A stretch of 64,000 nt of DNA from Paroedura picta. Its lineage: Eukaryota; Chordata; Lepidosauria; Squamata; Gekkonidae. The position numbers and the translations under genes are program-made. The DNA lies in the NCBI RefSeq assembly GCF_049243985.1, contig NC_135382.1:25217490-25281489 (forward strand), in the 5' to 3' direction. Below, in pieces: positions 53,901 through 61,700 of this stretch (its first letter is position 1; every line of letters begins with the position of its first letter). The notes under the pieces were generated by a model that saw nothing but the letters and a program-made list of their open reading frames with translations, had not been told where the DNA came from and ran no database searches.

Positions 53901-56900
53901 ACCTGCCTGCTTGCCTCCTCCTAGCTCTGCAGTGACCGTGAAAGTTACAGTCCGAACCCCAGAGAAGGAAACAAAACAGGACGAGCAATGCCTTTACGTG
54001 ACAGCAAAACAAGAGCTGAGCCCCCAAATCAGGTGTGAAATCATTTATTCCTTCTGCTATCACTGGGGCTCTGAAAGAGTCAGATGATGAAGCAGAGATG
54101 CTTGCTTTTTGTATGTCCCTTTGTTGGCTAATGACACCTCCTGTATTCCTCCTAGCTGCAACAAGAACTGCAAGCCAGTGAATATCTCTGAAGACGTCAT
54201 TCTCAGTGTCTTCACAGAGACAGAGTCAAAGGGAACTCTCTACAAGTGGTACTTGGATAATACATTCCGCAGAAAGGTGAGTGTGTTGCCTGCACTAGAA
54301 ATTCTCTCGACATGCTCACACAAGCTCTGAAGAGGAGCGATTCCTAATCTGGGGCCAGGCTATACTAGTGTTCTACCAGAAAACCGCTAGAGGACATAGC
54401 TAGAGGGTCCTGTGAGCTCAGAGGTCTTGTCCACAGAGCTCTGACCTTTTGTCCTTCCAATCAGGCAACGTAGGTCAAGTCATTCAGCCGCATGGCTATG
54501 AATCATTCAAGCCCTCCTCTGAATGGAAAGACTATGGAATCACCAGGCCTTAAATGAGGCTGCAGGTTGTGGTCTCTGTCTGAGTCACCGCTTGGCCTTC
54601 TTCAGAAACCAGCTTATGTGAAAATCATAAGGGGTGGACTGCTCTAAAAGAGCATGTTTCGGAGCACAAAAATAATGTACATGCAGAAGAGAAAGGTACT
54701 TCATCCAACAGAAGTCACAGGCCTTGAAAAGAAGCACTCAGTGCAGTGGTAGGGGGTAGTTACAATGGCTTGTCATTCCAAGAGATGCCAGGAAGCCAAA
54801 CTTCTGCTTCAGATAGTTGTTGACTGGACACGCTCATCAGTCCAATTGATTCAACCCACATGTTTTCCTAACTATTTGGGACATCCTTCAAAGCATTGTA
54901 TTGGCACGAAACTGGATCTGTTTTTCCTCTTTTTTTAATTAAGAAAAGTGAGGCCAGCCCTGGGCCAAATCTAGAGCAGTGATCAGAATGAAAGGTTCTC
55001 CAAGAGACGCAACGAGACGTTCTCCCAAACATTTCTGCTTTTTAAATCCACCTTCTTTCCCCTTGTGTTTGATTTCCCCAGCCCAATCCGCTCCCTTCAG
55101 GCTGTAGCTTGAACGGCTTCCGGCAGAGCAGTCTTACAGCGCTTCAAAGTGACGCTACGGTGTTGGTGCTGAACAATTCCTTTTTGCAAATGCAAGGAGA
55201 AGCCTTTAGAATTAAAGTTACAGGTACGAGAGAACCAGCATTTGGACATTACTGCGATTCTGAAAGATATAAGACACAGGGCCATTTCGCACGGCTTCAA
55301 AATAGCACAATGGTTACTAATTGGAAACGCTACTAATTTGCCATAACCCACGACGTCGTAGACAATCTGCAACAATCCTGAAACCGACCCACAAAAAGCG
55401 CTTCGTTGTAGCGCTTTCAGGGGAATCCAGAAAAGTGGATTCACCCTCCGGATAGCGATACACTCCTGCAACCAATCTGCAACAGTAGCGCTAAAGACCT
55501 GTGCGTTACCATTGTTGCTGGTTCTTCAAAGTCCCTCCTCCTGAGCCTGTCCTCCAAACTTCCGGCGAAGCGATCGCCATTTTTTTTTCTCCGAGCGAGC
55601 GGGGATAAACGCACCAGCGAGCCTCTTTCTGTTTAGAGGCTTCCCTGGCTTCAGTCCTTCACCTTTAGTCACTAAGCACAAACCACATAAAAGCCCGTTT
55701 GCTGAAATAAAGTCCCTTTATTTTTTACACATAAATTCAGCCGAAAATCGGGCCCATGAGAGGGGGGGGGGATTTTTTTTTTATCACTCGAGGCAGCGTG
55801 CCAACGATCATACAATCAAACGACAGCTCACATTAGGCAGCTGGATGGGTCTCTCCGTTGCAACGAATCTACCTAGATTCGTTGCTATGGGTCTGTTTTT
55901 TTTTAAAAAAACCTTTCTTAAAGGGAAAGGGGCTGTTTGGGAGCATGCTAACGGCTGCCCATTGGCTGCTTGACGGCCAGGGGCGGGACGAGCTTGGCAA
56001 TAGCGCTTCCTTTCTAGCGATTTCTGCCGAGACCGGAAGCCTGTGGGAAACGCTAAAAAACCCAACTGATTCCACTACAAAGGCAGGTATGCATAACGAC
56101 GAATTCCACTATTTTAAATGGCGATTTTTCATTCCGCAAACAATTTGCAACAAAGACCCCCGTGCGAAAAGGCCCACAGTTCCCTCCTAGCTTCGGTAGC
56201 AAAAAGATTCGTGCTTGTCCAGCAAGGAACCTTAAGAACGTGAGAAGAACATGGCCAAAGTAAACCAATGGTACATCTAGTCCTCCAAGTTGTTTGATGC
56301 ATTGGCCAACTGGTTGCTCTGGAGAGTTAACAGAGTGCTATCAATATCGTTCTGAATCTTACAGATGCAACATTATCAAATCAGAAAAAAAGCCCACCCA
56401 TTAAATGAAGATAAGTCAACCTCTGGTCTTCATCAGTGCCTTATCTAACCATTCAAAATGATGCCTTTAAATCAGGGTTAGTCAACCTGTGGTCCTCCAG
56501 ATGTTTGTGAACTACAATTCCCATGAGCCCCTGCCAGCATTTGCTGGCAGGAGCTAATGGGAATTGTAGTTCATGAACATCTGGAGGACCACAGGTTGAC
56601 TACCCCTGCTTTAAATCACCAAAAGGTTGCATTTAAATCCTCCCCAGCCAACTAGTTTTGATGGCCTGCTGTAAGAATCCTGGGATAAGAATGGAAACGT
56701 ATAATACTGCTGTAGAATAACAAGTGCCCAAGTAATTAGTCCAGAATACCTCCTTCATATGCAGGTCTTAGCTCCAATCTCAGGTCTTTCCGATTAAGAG
56801 GAGAGGGCAGGAATCGTTTTTCCAGAGAACTGCACTGCAGTCAAAGGGCTAGATTCAAACCCAGGATCATCTTAGCAAGATTGTCAGGTTATGAGTTTTT

Positions 56901-58664
56901 GAGACACTTCCTTTGTCTGGTCATTCAGGCAGGAATTCTGCCACCAGACAGAATTGGCTAGACTGCCCTTGGTAGACCAAGGATCAGCAGAAGGCAGCTT
57001 CATGGGTTCATCTGACCTTATCTTCATCTGCTTCTTTCTAAATGTTCCAGCAACGAGTGAGCACAAATACGGTGAAGCAACTTATGTGGTCAGCAGCGTG
57101 CCTCCCCCTGTGGTCCCAGTCTGTACTGTAGCCCCGAACCAAGGATCAGTGCTTACCCCCTTCTCCATCTCCTGCCACACCCCCTGCCTGGAGGACCTGT
57201 GCTTTCCAGTGGACAGCTCCCCACTGACATACTGTTTCTACCTCGAGCCAAGTAAGTGATGGTTGGTGACCTTGGCCATTTGTCTAAGGTGATGATATTC
57301 ACTCAGCAGCTTGAGAGCCACACATGGCTCTTTGATATGTGATTTATGGCTCTTCTGAGCACTGTTCCTCAACTTGGCGTGGGTTTCATATTTCAGGAAA
57401 GTGGGAAAGACCCTCGCCTGGGGGAAATTGTGGTTTGCAGGGGTGGGAGGTCTCACCGTGAAACAGCTACCACCAGAGGAACGGTAGGCTGTGAGCCTTG
57501 CTAAGGTGCAGGTCTCATGCCAGAAATGGAAGTCAAAGTGGCTTTTTGACTTGATGGTGAACACTGAATGTGCTGTGACCTGGATGGCCCAGGTTGGTCA
57601 GATCTTGGAAACTATGAAGAGTCTGCCCTGGCTAGGGCTTGGGCAGGAGTCCACTAAGTAAGCCATTATGCAGAGGGTGGCAACAGCAAACTAACACTGT
57701 TTAGTTCTTATCTTGACAACCCTGTGAGATTGCCATAAGTCTGTTGTGACCCAAGGGCACTTTAACACGGTCATTTGTGAATGTGGCTTTCCACAAGCCA
57801 CAGAGTGAGTGCTGCTGGCCTTGGAGTCCAAAACCATTGATGCATTAGATCAGGGGTAGTCAAACTGCGGCCCTCCAGATGTCCATGGACTACAATTCCC
57901 AGGAGCCCCTGCCAGCAAACGCTGGCAGGGGCTCCTGGGAATTGTAGTCCATGGACATCTGGAGGGCCGCAGTTTGACTACCCCTGCATTAGATCTTATA
58001 CCCCACAAGGTCTGCTGGATCACTTTCCTTCCCTCTGGCTACTTCCAGATTCTCTCCTGCACTGTGGCCAGACTCCTGACCTAACCTCAGTTTACCTCCC
58101 ACTTGGAGACGAGGACAAGAACTTCCTTGTACATATTATCATTGCTGTGAGTAACAAGTATGGGGCCACCGTCCGCACAGAGGCGACCGTCCAGGTATGT
58201 GCATCTTATTTGAGCAGCATTTTAAAATTAATAGAATTTTGACATCTAGGGAAGTAGATGACGGTATAAATGTTTATTGTTATGAGTATGCCCTTTTATT
58301 GCTGTGGATGAATTTATCACTATGGCTTTGCCTCAAAGGAACAGCTGTGAGTAGAGCTTTAGGCAAAATCATTCTAAAGGCATAGCCACATCCATTTTTT
58401 GAAGTACCAGAGAGATCCAAGTTCATGCATCAGTGCATGGCAAAGAGATGCATTTGTTAATAGCTTCTCTCCCCCTCCCCACAGTTAGGGACAGGGTTGG
58501 AGGGGGTTTGGATGGGGAGTTTTAATCGTAGGATGTTTTAAAATGTGATTATGAATGGTTTAATTATTTTGTAAACTGCCCTGAGTCCATTTGCAGAGAG
58601 GAGTGGTCTATAAATATTGTTGCTGTTGTTGGTACTACTACTAGTAGTAGTAGTAGTGGTAGTG

Positions 58665-58709
<45 letters not shown>

Positions 58710-61700
58710 AAGTCCAACTCACTATGGACTTGCCAAAATCTAGGAATAGACACATTCTGTAAAGCAGGGGTAGTCAACCTGTGGTCCTCCAGATGTTCAT
58801 GGACTACAATTCCCACGAGCCCCTGCCAGTGTTTGCTGGCAGGGGCTCATGGGAATTGTAGTCCATGAACATTTGGAGGACCACAGGTTGATTACCCCTG
58901 CTGTAAAGTGTTAACAGCTATTTGGATTCAACTCTACTTATTTAGAATAGCTATATCTTGCCTTAAGCCCTCTGATTCTAGGCAGCTAGTAGAATAAAGA
59001 TAAATTGTAAGGATGCAAAATAGAAGAGCCCATTAAGAAAATGAGAAGAACCAAGCACCGGTGACAGATGCACTGATTAAAAATGCATGGCCCAATTTGC
59101 TGACACATTTCCTGTCTCCACGCAGGCAAAGGTGGAGGTGTTTTATGCCATTCTGCAGGGGTAGAGTGGGTCTGTTATTCTCCCCAAGCCTTCTGGTCAG
59201 GCCATGCTGTCATTATCGGTAAACTTTATGATGCTGCCAGTTGGGGTGTGCCCACGTGAGGATTTTAAACAAGAGCCCTTTTCATTTTGGCTCTCATGCA
59301 CTGGGACAACATCCTGCACGTGATACTTCCGATGTGCATGGTTGCTATTTTGTGTGCATGTTTTTCAAGCTTTGCTAAGCACAAACATGTGCTCGCAACA
59401 AACCTGGTCATCTGATGTTGTGTGCTGAAACAGGAAAATACACATCTGTACTTAACTACCGTATCTGATTAGTGTGAGGCATTAAACCCCCATGACAAAT
59501 GTTCATTAAGTACACTGCTTTTATCCGTTCAGTCCCGAATACATCCAACAGCAAATCTTTAAGCATTGCTATGATTTTGCTGACCCTAAATGTCTCTGGC
59601 CTCCCTCCTCTGAAACCTGAAATGACATCATAGAATTATAGAACCATAGAGTTGAAAGGGGCCGCACAGGCCATCTAATCCAATGCAGGGTCAGCCTAAA
59701 GCACAGGTAGTCAACCTGTGGTCCTCCAGTGTTTGCTGGCAGGGGCTCATGGTTATTGTAGTCCATGGACATCTGGAGGACCACAGGTTGATTACCCCTG
59801 GCCTAAAGCATCCAGGATAAGGATCTGTTCAGCTGCTGTTTGAAGACAGCCAGTGAGGGGGAGCTCCCCACCTCCTTAGGCAGCCGATTTCATTGCTGAA
59901 CTATCCTGACTGTGAAATTTCCCCTTCCCACTATCTGGTACCAACTATTCTATACATAATTTAAACCCATTACTGTGGGTCCTATTCTCTGCTGCCAACA
60001 GGAACTGCTCCCTGCCCTCCTCCAAGAGGCAACCTTTCAAATACTTAAAGAAAGCAATCACGTCCTTTCTTAACTTCTTCTTCTCCAGGCTGAACATTCC
60101 CAAATCCCTCAGCCTAGGTTGTTTCTGCCAGGCAGGAGAATCTATTAACCTGATCAGACTTCACAATCTGAACCTAAATAATACTGAATGCAGACAGCAA
60201 GCACATCATGGGGAAAGTGTGCTTGCAAAGCCAGGGACTCTGGCAAAACAAGCCTAGCTGTATCCTGGACGCAACACAACTGATTTGCATTCAAGTCAAG
60301 GGGCAGCCATAGTTACACTGGGCCAACGGTTCTTAGCCTTTCATCTACTACCCCCCACCCGGAATGAGCAACATCAACACTGTAAGCCCCCAAACTGGTT
60401 CAAAAAAATAGGATATTAAAAATGCACTCTGGACAAAGTTTTTTTCTATATAGGCTTATTAACAGTGAGCACCTATGATGCATACCGTAGGACCCTGGTT
60501 CCTGGTGGCCGTCAGCCAACACTCTAATTCCACACACACACACACACTCACACACACACACTGGGGGAGGAGGACAAGCAGTCTCAAACTATTCTCTGCT
60601 TGCCATCAGCCTTTGCAAAAGAGATGGGGGGGCTGCCTAACATCACAAATAACCCCTCCAAATTCCCCCAGTTTGTAGATCGCCCCCAGGGAAGCCACAT
60701 GACGCCAGCTGAGAATCACAGCGCTTGGCCAAAGAATTGCAAACCACATTACCAATTATAAATGAAGTGCAGAATTGCAGTTGCAGGGTGGTGGCCATGG
60801 AAGAAACCTCACTGATTCCCCTTGTTGCATCAGGTTCAGTATGAAGATACAAACACTGGCAACCAGACCCTGCAGGCCATCCTATCAGAGAAATCAAGCT
60901 CCCTCCTAAAAGGAGGGAACAGCAGCATGTCCCTGTTCCAGTTGTACAAGTCGGTATCGTCGGTCCTTAATCAAGAGACGAAGGAAGAGACCCTGAATTC
61001 GACACTGCGGACAGATGCCCGGACAGAGGTCAGGCGCTGCATTTTGCCTCTTGAAGCCCAGCCCCTTTCCCTGCGAGACTTAGCTCTTCAATTGGAACAT
61101 TTTCCTGCCGGTCCACAGGAGCAGATTGGCTCTTCTGGGTGGGCTGTAATTTTGGAGGGGCCGTAGTAGCTGAGAGCAGACACAGCCTTTGCATTGCTGG
61201 GTTGTTTGGCCACGGATCATCCCTGTCATGGTGGACTGTGTGCCACAGCCACCAGTAAAGGGACTGCTTAGCTCAGCTAACTCCAGCCTGTTTTAACATC
61301 ACCTCTTCTCCTTAGCCTGGCCACCACACTGGGAAGGAACTTGGGCCAATTCGCACATCACCAAGTCCTCCTGTCCACCGTAGCTTTGTAAAAGGCTGGC
61401 GATGGGTATGTTGTGCCTTCCAGATGCACACAGGCCTGATTCTGATCCCAGTGCCCATGAAAAGGGGGCTGCAGCCTCCCTCCCCTGACCATTTTTATGC
61501 CTCTGGGGCACTGCTGTTTACTCCATTGCTAAAAATTGCAGGTAGCCACAAATATGATTTGTCAGTGGAGCAAACCGTGGTTCTGCGGGGTGGTAAGGCT
61601 GAAGCCACTTCTCCACATGCTTTGTGGTTGCAATCAGAACTGGCCCTTAAGATTTTAATATTAACCTTCAAAGCCATCCATGGATTGGGCCCTGCGTATC

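Noticed and set aside
58538-58868. Poly-Val and poly-Thr frames
   Set aside because: They are products of the AGT triplet tract and the adjoining MITE.
8182-58900. Repeated palindromes considered as a CRISPR-like or satellite array
   Set aside because: Copies are dispersed, carry individual 8-bp target duplications and share hAT-like ends; they are transposons.
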